From: a virus
Virus record (IMG/VR): IMGVR_UViG_3300007038_000002
Span: 1 to 37,618 of that record
Strand: one strand, 5' to 3'
Length of the DNA stretch: 37,618 nt
Positions 23,343 to 32,175 of this stretch are shown here, one piece after another (within the stretch, counting starts at the first letter, position 1; every line of letters starts with the position of its first letter). Both the position numbers and the translations under genes were made by a program. The notes beneath the pieces are model-generated. The model was not told the origin of the DNA. It worked only from the letters and a program-made list of their open reading frames with translations, and did not search any database.

Positions 23343-24653
23343 TTATTCATTATTATTATTCTCTTCGCCGCCTACAAATTCGTCATACTCATCAGGAGGT
23401 AAAGGCCGTCCATCAGGAGCTATTCTGTAAGTAGTTCCCGCAATATTAACCCAAGAACCTTGAGGTTTTGTAACAGCTGCATCATAACTAAGTTTTACTG
23501 GTGCATCCTGTGTTCCAACTGGAGTATTCTGTTGATCGTTATCTCCACCACCTCCTGTGTCAGGAGAAGGCTGACCGCTACCAGCACCAAGTCGGGCACT
23601 CTGGACAGATTCAAGATTATTAAGAGTACTCTCTGTTCGTGACTTCTGACGTAGTACAGTATCTAACTGACCTACTAAAGCCTGTGCTTTCTGTTGACCC
23701 TGTCCGCTATATAAAGGCAAGTTACTATCATCTGCAGAAGAGATGTCTACTTGATCAACAGTTATATCACCTGACTTGAGGGACTGTATAGTAGATCTAT
23801 CTAAGTCAACATCAAGGTCAGAGAGCATATTTTTGATGTCACGAACCTCTTGGTCATATGTGCTTTTTCTCTTATCGAGTACTTCAATAAATTTATTAGT
23901 ACGCAGAGCAAGATTCTTAGCATTTCCTTCTTCTTGGTTAGCAATAGATTCCCAATAAGCTTGTCGTGCATCTGCAACCTGTTGATCAATCTTAGCCTGT
24001 TTCTCCATGTTTTGTATACGAGCTTCAGCCATATCTCCGTCCATCTGCTGTTTTGCAAAACGATAGACAGAATCGTTCAAGAGACGTGTGCGTTCTATAT
24101 CCAATCCCTGCTCTTTAATCTCCATACGTTGATCAAACTGCTCTTTCTGTTGCTGCTGTTGTTGGAGACGAGAGACAAGTTTAGGGTCTGCAAACTGTCC
24201 AGCAGCCTGTGCAACATCTTCACCCTCTTCAAAAGCTTTCTGTGCACGCTGGTTAGCAGTCTGTCTTATCAAAGCCTGGCCACCTTGAGCAAGAGACGTT
24301 GCAGCAGTACCTTCCTTCCCACCTACAAAAGCCTTACCCATTTCAAGTAAAGCATTTTGAATGGCAGGCTGTTGAAGTAACTGAGCCATACCTGTCATCT
24401 TGTTTTGATTCCGAGCCTTGTTGACAACTACAGCATTTTCTTTAATATTATCATTAAGCTCCTGCTCAGGTCCTCGTGTAATAGACTGTTGACCAGCTGC
24501 TTGAGGCGTATTACTAATCTCTGCCTTAGGTATATTGTCAATATCTTTACCATCAACGCCATTCCCATTCTGGTTATTCATACCAGCCATAGGAGATTGA
24601 GCATTGGAATTAAGCATATTCTGTAACATCTGAACTTCTCTATTTCTAGCCAT
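23343..24653 (-). CDS. Glutamine-rich coiled-coil internal virion protein, 436 aa
   Basis: Between two other internal-virion-type genes. Rich in Gln and Asn (LQQQQQQKEQFDQRMEIKEQ region), with long helices from about residue 150 to 340 and a Pro/Gly-rich C-terminal segment ending in acidic residues. No family recognised. The gene starts 6 bases after copy 6 of the repeated element, without SD. The likely place is the inner core or ejection complex. Confidence 0.65.
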   Translation of the reverse strand: MARNREVQMLQNMLNSNAQSPMAGMNNQNGNGVDGKDIDNIPKAEISNTPQAAGQQSITRGPEQELNDNIKENAVVVNKARNQNKMTGMAQLLQQPAIQNALLEMGKAFVGGKEGTAATSLAQGGQALIRQTANQRAQKAFEEGEDVAQAAGQFADPKLVSRLQQQQQQKEQFDQRMEIKEQGLDIERTRLLNDSVYRFAKQQMDGDMAEARIQNMEKQAKIDQQVADARQAYWESIANQEEGNAKNLALRTNKFIEVLDKRKSTYDQEVRDIKNMLSDLDVDLDRSTIQSLKSGDITVDQVDISSADDSNLPLYSGQGQQKAQALVGQLDTVLRQKSRTESTLNNLESVQSARLGAGSGQPSPDTGGGGDNDQQNTPVGTQDAPVKLSYDAAVTKPQGSWVNIAGTTYRIAPDGRPLPPDEYDEFVGGEENNNNE

Positions 24654-24659
24654 AACAAA

Positions 24660-24682
24660 CTTTGTTTAATAATTGAACAATG
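24660..24682 (-). promoter_or_regulatory. Repeated intergenic element, copy 6
   Basis: On the minus strand reads CATTGT-N11-ACAAAG, between the stop at 24687 and the ATG at 24653. Confidence 0.6.
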
Positions 24683-24686
24683 TCGT

Positions 24687-25850
24687 TTATTGAGTACTTA
24701 AATACCCAGCAAGACCTCCAATAACAGCTCCTGCTGCCAAACCTACTGGACCTCCAACTGCACCAGCCGCAGCTCCTGAACCAGCAGAAGCAAGAGCACT
24801 AGAAGCGGCAGCTGCTGTACCAACTCCAGTCATAGCACCACCTACGGCACTTGCAGCTGGACTTGGAGAGTCGGGTAAAGCAGTTCCTCCGCCCATACCA
24901 CCAAGTACAGCAGTACCTTTCTCATACACTCCCATTTCCCAGGTAGCATGTTTCCAGTTTAATTCCATAGTCTTAGAAGTATACTCCTGATCCATTACAA
25001 AGCTGATACGTTTAAGCTCTGTCAATGCTGTAGTAAGTATCTTCTTCATTTCTACTACAAACTGCTTATACTGCAGCATTATTTGAAATCCTTGCATCAG
25101 CATTCTATCGCGATCCTGTTTTTCAAGGCTTCTTACCTTTAAATGAGCATCAATCTCCATAGCTAAAGCTTTAGCATAAAACTCAATACCTCTTTTGTAA
25201 AGCTTATTACTGAACTTAGTTTGATACTCTCCAATCTCTCGTTCAAAATCCATCTCCAATAAAGCAAGACCAATTCCGTAAGCAGAAGATCTTTCAGCTC
25301 CAATGTTTGACATATTAGCCTTATATCGAGTCTTCATTCGTTCACGCTCTTTTTCACGTTGTCGGGCAAAAGCTCTAATAGCCTTAGTTACAACTACATC
25401 ATCTACCATCGACAAGGCTTTTTCTACAGCTTTTTGCAGATTATTACCTGTCTGCGTTTGAGCATTAGAAATAAGAGTAGCCATATCAATCTGATTTAAT
25501 ACACCAGCTTCATCAACCTTAGATACTGCACTATCTACTGCTGTATTAAAATCTGTAGTAGAATCAAGACCATCGACTTTAGTATTAAGAGAATTATACT
25601 CATTCTCAATCTCTGTAATATCAGACGTTGGGTCAGAGTAAGATAAACTCTCTATAGGATTATTAGCAAGAGCAGTTTCCATAGCATCATGAAGAGTGGT
25701 GGTCATAACTGGAGCGGAACCACTATAGTCAAACCACTCTTTATGAATATTTTTCATGTGTGTAGGGAAGTCAACCGCACCTGCACCCCCTCCTCCAGAA
25801 TAACAGACTCCGGAATTATACGTAAATTCTCTTTTAAGCCAGTAACTCAT
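24687..25850 (-). CDS. Internal virion protein with Gly/Ala-rich hydrophobic C-terminus, 387 aa
   Basis: Start chosen at ATG 25850 behind GAGGTG; a longer frame would overlap the previous gene and lacks an SD. After a Gly-rich patch (SGGGGAGAV, about residues 17-25) the protein is helical to about residue 310, with REKERERMKTRYKA. The final 75 residues are almost wholly Gly, Ala, Ser and Val (AAAGAVGGPVGLAAGAVIGG), a membrane-active pattern typical of podovirus ejection proteins such as T7 gp14. Function by position and composition only. Confidence 0.65.
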   Translation of the reverse strand: MSYWLKREFTYNSGVCYSGGGGAGAVDFPTHMKNIHKEWFDYSGSAPVMTTTLHDAMETALANNPIESLSYSDPTSDITEIENEYNSLNTKVDGLDSTTDFNTAVDSAVSKVDEAGVLNQIDMATLISNAQTQTGNNLQKAVEKALSMVDDVVVTKAIRAFARQREKERERMKTRYKANMSNIGAERSSAYGIGLALLEMDFEREIGEYQTKFSNKLYKRGIEFYAKALAMEIDAHLKVRSLEKQDRDRMLMQGFQIMLQYKQFVVEMKKILTTALTELKRISFVMDQEYTSKTMELNWKHATWEMGVYEKGTAVLGGMGGGTALPDSPSPAASAVGGAMTGVGTAAAASSALASAGSGAAAGAVGGPVGLAAGAVIGGLAGYLSTQ

Positions 25851-25851
25851 A

Positions 25852-26310
25852 TCACACCTCCAGTTGTAAGAAAGCGAATTCGGCATCTGCTCCCTGCTGT
25901 TCAAGAAGTCTCATAATACCTAAATCATTAACATACCCCATAATAGTATTACATCCATTACCTTTCGCGTAACGCTTTAAAGTTTTAATTCCATTTGTGA
26001 TTTCAGTTGGATTAACCTTACCTAGTCCGGTCAAAGAATAGATAAGTAGATTCTTACTAAGCGATATCTCATCCGTTCTTATCTGTGTAGTAGTTACATA
26101 TCTCTCATTCTCGTTACTGTCATAGTATACCCAAACAGTCAACTCTTCTTTGAGTATCGCACGTAAAACATTTGACATCCTCTTACGCCTATCAGCTACA
26201 ACAGGCGGTAAACTTTTTTCAATAAGTGGGGCAAACTTCTCCCACGAATCACTAACCTGCTCCGGAAGCATCTTGAGTAGCAAATATTCCTCTTGTTTGT
26301 CGGTTGTCAT
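25852..26310 (-). CDS. T7 gp13-like / GNAT-fold internal virion protein, 152 aa
   Basis: Position and size (T7 gp13 is 138 aa) match internal virion protein A. The sequence has LPEQVSDSWEKFAPLIEKSLPP then a strand-turn ELTVWVYYDSNE, and ends with GYVNDLGIMRLLEQQGAD, compatible with an acyltransferase-like fold. Catalytic activity is doubtful. Starts inside the previous gene (59-base overlap) and stops just before the next start. Confidence 0.6.
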   Translation of the reverse strand: MTTDKQEEYLLLKMLPEQVSDSWEKFAPLIEKSLPPVVADRRKRMSNVLRAILKEELTVWVYYDSNENERYVTTTQIRTDEISLSKNLLIYSLTGLGKVNPTEITNGIKTLKRYAKGNGCNTIMGYVNDLGIMRLLEQQGADAEFAFLQLEV

Positions 26311-27718
26311 CTATCTGCCATTTAAGTTCAATATTATCAATGTTTAAATCTTTAAAGGTATTTATCTCAGCTTCTATCTTATGGTTTTTACCATGAATAC
26401 GTGTAGCTGCATAGCCTTCGGGATTAAGCATAACCCAAGGAGACTCAACCCTACGATCATGGACAGTAGCAGTTGCACGGGCATTACCTTTCGGAACACC
26501 GTCTGTTGCAATAGCTACTCCTGTGAGAGTTTTTCTTGCAGTGATTCCAAGATCAATGCTCTGAGTCCTAAACCTCGCTTTCTTATCTCCTGTCTCAAGC
26601 GCAACTCCAGCGCGATGCTCATAAGCACCTGAGGCATGAGATACAGTTTGATAAACACGAGTAAGTTTACGACCTCTGAGAACATAAGAATTCTCCTCAT
26701 CACCAATATAAAATAGTTCTTCATCAGGGTCTTTTGTTACATAAATCGTGCCGGATAACTCCTTCATATACTCACTGAAGTCCAACAACTTAAGACCCTG
26801 TCTAGAAGCTTTCCATAGCTGGCTATGATTATCTATAAACACACAACTCTCATCATCACCGCCAGCTGCTCCACGTTTCTTAATTCCAATATTCTGACTA
26901 TTAATAAGTCCATAAGTAGCACCTGATGCCTGTTGAGATATAGTTAATTGAGCTACTCCATCTTCTCCGAATACGAGTACTTGGTCTGACATCTCCAATA
27001 TCTCAAGCACTGCACCACTAAAAGGCATTTCCATAAAGCCAAACTGATTACTGTACAGCATCTGCTTTATATCAACCTCGTCAGGATGGATCAGTCCGAA
27101 TGGAAAGTCCCGTGAATCAAAAGCACTCCATAGTACAAAATTAGTACCAAGGTTAGTATCCATAAGATCAGCAATACGTCCTGTAGGTGCAATTCGCTTA
27201 AGACGTCGAAGGAATCTATCAGTCCAAACACCATTAGTAGAACCTCCTAATATAGTTCTGTTATTATGCTTTAGCGCTGTACTAAATTGAAGAAGATCAG
27301 TATAATAAATCTCCCCATCACGCTTATAGATGCACTCATGCCTGTTAAATAGAATCCAATTCTCACCATAGTCAATACATCTGAAAGATTCGGAGAATTC
27401 ACCACCGCTCCAATTATCAACTGTCATGTATTCAAGATCTACAGGCATATAGCTATCGTCCACCTTATACAAACCATCAGGTAGGACAACAAAGTTATCT
27501 TCCTCTAACTCAAACCACTGAGGGAAGGGGTACATCTCTTTCCTGTCAATAGTGCTTGGGAAATCGAAGATGTCCTGTATATCTTGATAAGGTTCTAAAG
27601 CTCTTTCATCAGGTACTAGATTATACAAATCCTCAAAAAACATAGCATCCTTAATATGCTCTCCTGGTTTGAGACCATTTACAAGAGCTTCCTGTACGGT
27701 AGTGTTGAATTCTCGCAT
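26252..27718 (-). CDS. Tail hub / DNA stabilization protein (gp10- or gp12-like), 488 aa
   Basis: Beta-rich throughout, with repeated strand-turn units such as VLVFGEDGVAQLTISQ and KRGAAGGDDESCVFIDNHSQLWKAS, as expected of the beta-propeller-like P22 gp10 or T7 gp12 tail proteins. It follows the adaptor gene, separated by two small genes, and is followed by internal virion genes, the same order as in T7. It probably closes the portal and forms the tail tube base. Assignment to a single family is uncertain. Confidence 0.65.
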   Translation of the reverse strand: MREFNTTVQEALVNGLKPGEHIKDAMFFEDLYNLVPDERALEPYQDIQDIFDFPSTIDRKEMYPFPQWFELEEDNFVVLPDGLYKVDDSYMPVDLEYMTVDNWSGGEFSESFRCIDYGENWILFNRHECIYKRDGEIYYTDLLQFSTALKHNNRTILGGSTNGVWTDRFLRRLKRIAPTGRIADLMDTNLGTNFVLWSAFDSRDFPFGLIHPDEVDIKQMLYSNQFGFMEMPFSGAVLEILEMSDQVLVFGEDGVAQLTISQQASGATYGLINSQNIGIKKRGAAGGDDESCVFIDNHSQLWKASRQGLKLLDFSEYMKELSGTIYVTKDPDEELFYIGDEENSYVLRGRKLTRVYQTVSHASGAYEHRAGVALETGDKKARFRTQSIDLGITARKTLTGVAIATDGVPKGNARATATVHDRRVESPWVMLNPEGYAATRIHGKNHKIEAEINTFKDLNIDNIELKWQIDDNRQTRGIFATQDASGAG

Positions 27719-27727
27719 AGTTGGTTA

Positions 27728-28084
27728 TTATCCAGGGAGGACGTAAAACTCTACGTCACATTCCGCTGAGTTAGCTTTAGCATAGATTGTACCAGTTGGA
27801 GGAAAGATAGTAAATCCACCATTCTTAGGTAATTCTATGCAGTATTGTGAGGAAAGACCTATCTGAACACTGTTAGTGTCATCAAGATTGATAACCACAA
27901 TGTATCCGGAATTAGATACGTCACCAACATTTAATGTCTCTTCTGTAGTGCCGATAGTTTGGATACCAGTGTTATAGGTTTTCTCACTCGGTTCTAATGA
28001 GAACTCCAATTCCTCTGTGTCAATCAGTTTCCTATCTTCAGGTCGAAATTCTACCCTTCCTGTAATATTAAGTCGGTTTGCCAT
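27728..28084 (-). CDS. Hypothetical virion protein, beta-rich, 118 aa
   Basis: A compact beta protein (SGYIVVINLDDTNSVQIGL, then GGFTIFPPTGTIYAKA). The pattern resembles small phage head or tail spike accessory proteins. Positioned between the adaptor and tail hub. No SD. Confidence 0.65.
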   Translation of the reverse strand: MANRLNITGRVEFRPEDRKLIDTEELEFSLEPSEKTYNTGIQTIGTTEETLNVGDVSNSGYIVVINLDDTNSVQIGLSSQYCIELPKNGGFTIFPPTGTIYAKANSAECDVEFYVLPG

Positions 28085-28096
28085 TGTCTTAGTGTT

Positions 28097-28525
28097 TTAT
28101 TTGTTAACAGCTAAAGCGCTAAATCGAATTTGTTCTACCCGGAAATCTCCAGGATGTTTAAGATAGACAGACAGTAAGCATTTAGAAGGAACGTCTACTA
28201 CAATCTCTGCTTCATTCATACCTTCCTCGATTGGAAAAGCTGATATCTCATTAGCAGTCGCTCCTTTCTTATGAATAACAATCTCCATCTGTGGCTGAGA
28301 GATACTACCTGCATAGACAAGGATATTCCTTAACTGTAAATCAGTAGGAATAAGGTTCTCTATAAGAGGAGTACTATCAGTACAAACATCAGCACCACCA
28401 GAAAATATCGTAAGAATATTCTTCCCCACCTTAAGCTTCTCCTTTCTCTTCTTACGAGCTTTTTCTCGTTTAGTTTCCGTGTTAGTTTTCTCCATCTGTC
28501 TATCGGTATTTTCTTCACCACTCAT
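28097..28525 (-). CDS. Hypothetical virion protein, 142 aa
   Basis: Start chosen at the ATG 8 bases upstream of the previous gene's stop, behind AAGG. The first 40 residues are highly charged, including KREKARKKRKEKLKVGK; the remaining part is a beta sandwich-like sequence. Probably a head-tail joining or tail accessory protein by position. A longer frame from 28555 is possible but has no SD. Confidence 0.6.
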   Translation of the reverse strand: MSGEENTDRQMEKTNTETKREKARKKRKEKLKVGKNILTIFSGGADVCTDSTPLIENLIPTDLQLRNILVYAGSISQPQMEIVIHKKGATANEISAFPIEEGMNEAEIVVDVPSKCLLSVYLKHPGDFRVEQIRFSALAVNK

Positions 28526-29225
28526 TGCCTTCTGCCCTAAAGTTCCAACTATCATTCATTTGTGTATTGCTACCCATCTGACTCTCAATCGCGTTATAGT
28601 CCAGATTACGTAAGTCTTGTTGGATAGCAGCCATATGATCTCTCATTCCCTGACTATTACGATGAAAGCGTTCAATCTGATACATCGTAGCAGAAGTCAA
28701 GGTTTCCGGGTAGTTGAGTGTCCAAAAGTTTGTATCATTATCATTTTCTAATGGAATAGTCATCCGCCCGTAAACCTGAGCTGCATAACTTTGATCAGGT
28801 GCAGGACATATCTTAAAATGTAGACGTTTGAAAGCTGATTGCTCATTATCTAAAAAAGCATCACGTACAACACTAGCAATAGCATAATACTTAGGACAAC
28901 CAGAATTACTTCCGTCCAGTGAGAGTTTTTCTTCAATTTCCTGTTCTTGAATATGGTCTAAGGTGACCTTCCCAGAATCCGCAGAGAACTGTATGCCCTC
29001 AATAGAAAGCATGGAACGTGCCATGTAAAGAGCCTGGTTAGGCTTGAGTTTTACCGGCACCTTACCATAGCTTTTGTTATGAGTAAACATACTATCCAGC
29101 ATCCGCACTCCCATGTTTATGAGTGTGTTGGCGCCAGCGTCTGCGTAGTCCTCTCCGTCTTGTTTAACAAGGTCATAACGACCTGTCATCTTAACGAAGA
29201 AGTTTCTAAATTCTGAGAGGGTCAT
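28515..29225 (-). CDS. Head-tail adaptor (T7 gp11 / P22 gp4-like), 236 aa
   Basis: Helical N-terminal half beginning MTLSEFRNFFVKMTGRYDLV with NTLINMGVRMLDSM, a typical adaptor start, then a beta-containing insertion and a helical C-terminus with MRDHMAAIQQDLRNLD. Follows capsid and one small gene, as gp11 follows gp10 in T7. It would bind the portal ring and connect the tail. Start ATG at 29225 has no SD. Confidence 0.7.
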   Translation of the reverse strand: MTLSEFRNFFVKMTGRYDLVKQDGEDYADAGANTLINMGVRMLDSMFTHNKSYGKVPVKLKPNQALYMARSMLSIEGIQFSADSGKVTLDHIQEQEIEEKLSLDGSNSGCPKYYAIASVVRDAFLDNEQSAFKRLHFKICPAPDQSYAAQVYGRMTIPLENDNDTNFWTLNYPETLTSATMYQIERFHRNSQGMRDHMAAIQQDLRNLDYNAIESQMGSNTQMNDSWNFRAEGNEW

Positions 29226-29245
29226 AATCTTAGACGTATTTTAAG

Positions 29246-29452
29246 TTAATTAGAAGTCTTGAACGAGCCGTTCTTTTTAACCTTGTTAAGCACGTTCAAG
29301 CCGCCCTTGTTCTCAGGTTTTGCAGAATTACTTGCATTCCCGGGAGGGGCTTTGCTATTCTTACCTTTCATACGAGGTTTGGCTACACCACTTTGAGACT
29401 CCTTCTCGGACTCTGCTCGTTGGCTCGCCTTGTTAATCTTAGAATTAGCCAT
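29246..29452 (-). CDS. Small basic, disordered virion-region protein, 68 aa
   Basis: Start chosen at AATATTATG just after copy 7 of the repeated element; the longer frame would translate through it. The sequence is Lys, Asn, Ser and Gly rich with no hydrophobic core (RMKGKNSKAPPGNASNSAK). Probably disordered; could bind DNA in the head. Function unknown. Confidence 0.55.
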   Translation of the reverse strand: MANSKINKASQRAESEKESQSGVAKPRMKGKNSKAPPGNASNSAKPENKGGLNVLNKVKKNGSFKTSN

Positions 29453-29463
29453 AATATTACACC

Positions 29464-29486
29464 CTTTGTTCAAATTATGCACAATG
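29464..29486 (-). promoter_or_regulatory. Repeated intergenic element, copy 7
   Basis: On the minus strand reads CATTGT-N11-ACAAAG, 11 bases before the ATG at 29452, and lies just after the hairpin that follows the capsid gene. Confidence 0.6.
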
Positions 29487-29492
29487 TTAAGA

Positions 29493-29507
29493 GTGGGAAG
29501 ATCCCAC
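29493..29507 (-). terminator. Hairpin after the major capsid gene
   Basis: On the minus strand, GTGGGA-TCT-TCCCAC, six perfect G-C-rich pairs, then TCTTAAC. It lies between the capsid stop and copy 7 of the repeat. Weak as a terminator, plausible as an attenuator limiting downstream expression. Confidence 0.5.
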
Positions 29508-29528
29508 CCCTAACTGTGCGATTAAAGA

Positions 29529-30818
29529 TTATGGAATATCAACTCCAACATCTTCGAGGTATCCGAAGTGCTTTGGAAAGTGCATCTCCAAACCAGCCTC
29601 AGTCAGGAACTCTTCCTCGGCTCCGTCAATCCCGGAGTCAGAAGATTCCATGTTATCATACTCGATATCACCTTTGAAGATCGTATCCTGGATGTACCGA
29701 AAGACCAGTTTATCAGGCTCAACAATCATGATGCTGTTTCGCTTGACAGGGTCTTGAGTAAACAGAGGACTTGTCATCAAGTATAGAATACCGTGTGGTG
29801 TTATCCACTCAACGACTTGAAGACCGTAGTCAACTTGACGGGTCTCAAGGCTGATAGTACCAGTTGCTTCGGCAATATCATTCAAGCCTTGAAGTGCACC
29901 TGAACCGCAGATGCCAAGCTTTTCTGTATTACCGAAACGGTAGATTTTCTCCAGGATGCTTTTCAACCACTTGTTACCAGCAGAGACGAATGTCGTCCCA
30001 CCAGGTTCTCCCGAGTCATGTACAAAGCTCTCTCGGTTCTCAGGAGCTTCTGCATCAATAAAGGGGATAATACCACGAGTAGTTGTTTCAGGTTCTCCGT
30101 TATCTCCAATGGCTTCGGACATAACAGAGTCATATATCGCTTTTTCCATCCGGGTTGCATGATTTTCAAGAGCCTCTCGACGCGCCTCTTTGCGACTTTC
30201 TACAGTACGCAAGCGAGTCTGCAACGCAGTACGTGTCATGCTCAGAGGATCACGGAAAATCTGCGTATGATTATCATGCTTGGAGGGCTTGCGGAGTTGC
30301 GACTCCGGACGAGCACCACCTTGTGGATTACTGGTACCGATTACACGGACAAAGTCAATGTTCTCCGCACCATTAGAAGCAATATCTTTAATCAGCGATA
30401 CAGCAATATAGCTGTTTGAGCCATTCTTCACGACCTGCTGTACTTTACCATAACCCTTATTTGAGGCAGGGTTAGACTTGTCCAAGAACTGAACAGTCAG
30501 TCCACCTTTGTACTTACCTGCTTCCTCTTCCGAGAGTTGCAAGTAGAGGTAAGAACCTTTAGTTAGAGCAGCCGTGGTATAAGCACTGGACAGTTCAACG
30601 TCAGTGTAAATACCAGTTACGTCTGAAAACTCTTCCTTCAGTTCTTTTGTCCACCAGTGGAAATGGTAGTCAGTTGTTTTCTTACTTTTCATTTTGGACA
30701 GAATAGCAGTCAAAGGAGCAACACCGTTAGGGTACTCACGAAGAATGCCTTCTCTCCAGGATTTCGGGCGTTCGTCCTGTGCGAACTCTCCCGTTCCTTT
30801 CATTCCTAAAAAAGCCAT
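29529..30818 (-). CDS. Major capsid protein, SU10/DUF5309-like, 429 aa
   Basis: Fits the DUF5309 (SU10 major capsid) type: a loop region near residues 30-75, the helical part RTVESRKEARREALENHATRMEKAIYDSVMS (about residues 205-235), and a C-terminal half with HGILYLMTSPLF and a conserved DKLVFRYIQDT. It is flanked by scaffold and decoration genes upstream and the adaptor downstream. HK97-fold is expected of the family. Codons are C-rich as for highly expressed genes. The start lies in AATATTATG with a palindrome just before it, and no SD. Confidence 0.8.
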   Translation of the reverse strand: MAFLGMKGTGEFAQDERPKSWREGILREYPNGVAPLTAILSKMKSKKTTDYHFHWWTKELKEEFSDVTGIYTDVELSSAYTTAALTKGSYLYLQLSEEEAGKYKGGLTVQFLDKSNPASNKGYGKVQQVVKNGSNSYIAVSLIKDIASNGAENIDFVRVIGTSNPQGGARPESQLRKPSKHDNHTQIFRDPLSMTRTALQTRLRTVESRKEARREALENHATRMEKAIYDSVMSEAIGDNGEPETTTRGIIPFIDAEAPENRESFVHDSGEPGGTTFVSAGNKWLKSILEKIYRFGNTEKLGICGSGALQGLNDIAEATGTISLETRQVDYGLQVVEWITPHGILYLMTSPLFTQDPVKRNSIMIVEPDKLVFRYIQDTIFKGDIEYDNMESSDSGIDGAEEEFLTEAGLEMHFPKHFGYLEDVGVDIP

Positions 30819-30830
30819 AATATTAAATTC

Positions 30831-30847
30831 TTTTTAACGGTTAAAAA
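30831..30847. promoter_or_regulatory. Palindrome upstream of the capsid gene
   Basis: TTTTTAAC-(1)-GTTAAAAA is a perfect dyad, 12 bases before the capsid ATG. It could be an operator or an RNA hairpin affecting capsid translation. No second copy found. Confidence 0.4.
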
Positions 30848-30853
30848 TGATGA

Positions 30854-31204
30854 TTAACTTACGTTGATAGAAGCAAGCAGATGCCAGCTCTCGCCGTCAG
30901 AATAAATCACGGCTTTACCACCGGAAGCATTGGAGCAGGTTAAGTCTGCCCAACTCCGAGATTCGTTTTGATCTTGAATGGTGATGTTATTCACAGAAGC
31001 ATCATCCAAGATTTTGATTGCATACACCCGACCAGAAGCTTGTGCAACCGGCGGGAGCGTAACGGCAACTGCGCCAATAAAGCCAGTGACGTGAGCAACA
31101 TTCTCGTTTACACCGAGTGTTGCATCCGCACTGATAGATACAAAGCGGTCTTGGACAGTTTGGGAATCCCGATGTTGTCCAACACCTTTAGTTAAGTTAT
31201 CCAT
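30854..31204 (-). CDS. Capsid decoration-like / virion surface protein, 116 aa
   Basis: A beta-rich domain with VAVTLPPVAQASGRVYAIK, DDASVNNITIQ and KAVIYSDGESWHLLAS. The same pattern occurs in the C-terminal half of the protein at 34542-35003, so the two are probably paralogous domains. Directly upstream of the capsid gene, the usual place for decoration or head fibre proteins. Codon use suggests strong expression. Function by context. Confidence 0.6.
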   Translation of the reverse strand: MDNLTKGVGQHRDSQTVQDRFVSISADATLGVNENVAHVTGFIGAVAVTLPPVAQASGRVYAIKILDDASVNNITIQDQNESRSWADLTCSNASGGKAVIYSDGESWHLLASINVS

Positions 31205-31235
31205 AGTAATCTATAGATTTAAGTTAAATTGCTAA

Positions 31236-32171
31236 TTATTGTCCAAAGGTATCGTCCATTATCTTCTGCTGCTTAGAACGATTGTCCCCTCCGGAACTTG
31301 GTTGTTGTCGACCGCCAGCTCCCGCGAACTTAGGGTCATCATTATTGGAGTTTTGACGCTCCTGTTCCCGCTGTTTAGCTCGTTTGCTAATTTCTAAATC
31401 ACGCTCAGCACGTTTTCCAACTTCATTCAGAACCTTCTCTGCACCCCAATCAGGATGCTCGTTGGAAACTTGAGCAGTCATGTTCTGGACATATCCCATC
31501 TTGTCTTTCAGTTGAGGATAGTTATTAAAGAACTGCTCCTTAGAATTATTTACACGCTGAGCACGAGTCTGAGATTTGTTCACAACTTCTGGAATATTAC
31601 GTAGTACTTCTTCCTCAATCTCAGAAGCTCGCTTATCAAGTTGTTCAGTAAATTCCTGACGCGCTTGTTCCAACGCATCATCTCGAACACTCTTCATAAA
31701 ATCCGAGAATCGTTCAGGACTACTTGTAATTTCTTCAAACTCTTCTTCATCAAGGTCGAGGCTCATAGCCTCATATTCATCACCTTCCGGCTCTTCACTC
31801 TCTTCCCCGTCCTCTTCTTCATTAGCAGTCTTATCATCATCTTCCTCTTCTTCACTATCGTCGTCAGAAGTTACTTCAGGCTGTTCATGTTTACCAAGAA
31901 TCTTATCTAAGTCATCCGACATACCTTCTTCATCGCCGGAGTCATCGGAACTGTCAGAGGAACTTTCTCCTTCGCCACCTTCTTCCTCATCTCCGCCAGA
32001 GTCATCTTCTCCATCTCCGCCAGACTCCTCGGGAGAGTCGTACCCAAAGGTTTCTGCCATTGCACTTTGCTGTCGTTTAGAGTCAGGAGTGTCTTCAACC
32101 TCTTCGGTTTGTTCCTCCTCTTCTTCCTCTTCCTCAATAAAAAACTCTTCGTTGAATTCATCCTTGTCCAT
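31236..32171 (-). CDS. Scaffolding protein, 311 aa
   Basis: Start chosen at AATATTATG (32171). Long acidic, disordered N-terminal half almost wholly Asp, Glu, Ser and Gly, then helical segments and a Gln/Lys-rich C-terminus ending GDNRSKQQKIMDDTFGQ, typical of podovirus scaffolds that direct capsid assembly. Located between portal and capsid genes. The role is inferred from composition, length and order. Confidence 0.75.
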   Translation of the reverse strand: MDKDEFNEEFFIEEEEEEEEQTEEVEDTPDSKRQQSAMAETFGYDSPEESGGDGEDDSGGDEEEGGEGESSSDSSDDSGDEEGMSDDLDKILGKHEQPEVTSDDDSEEEEDDDKTANEEEDGEESEEPEGDEYEAMSLDLDEEEFEEITSSPERFSDFMKSVRDDALEQARQEFTEQLDKRASEIEEEVLRNIPEVVNKSQTRAQRVNNSKEQFFNNYPQLKDKMGYVQNMTAQVSNEHPDWGAEKVLNEVGKRAERDLEISKRAKQREQERQNSNNDDPKFAGAGGRQQPSSGGDNRSKQQKIMDDTFGQ

Positions 32172-32175
32172 AATA

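Noticed and set aside
23850-24350. A 166-residue plus-strand frame
   Set aside because: Antisense of the Gln-rich internal virion gene; sequence is a run of Ser, Leu and Phe with no start signal.
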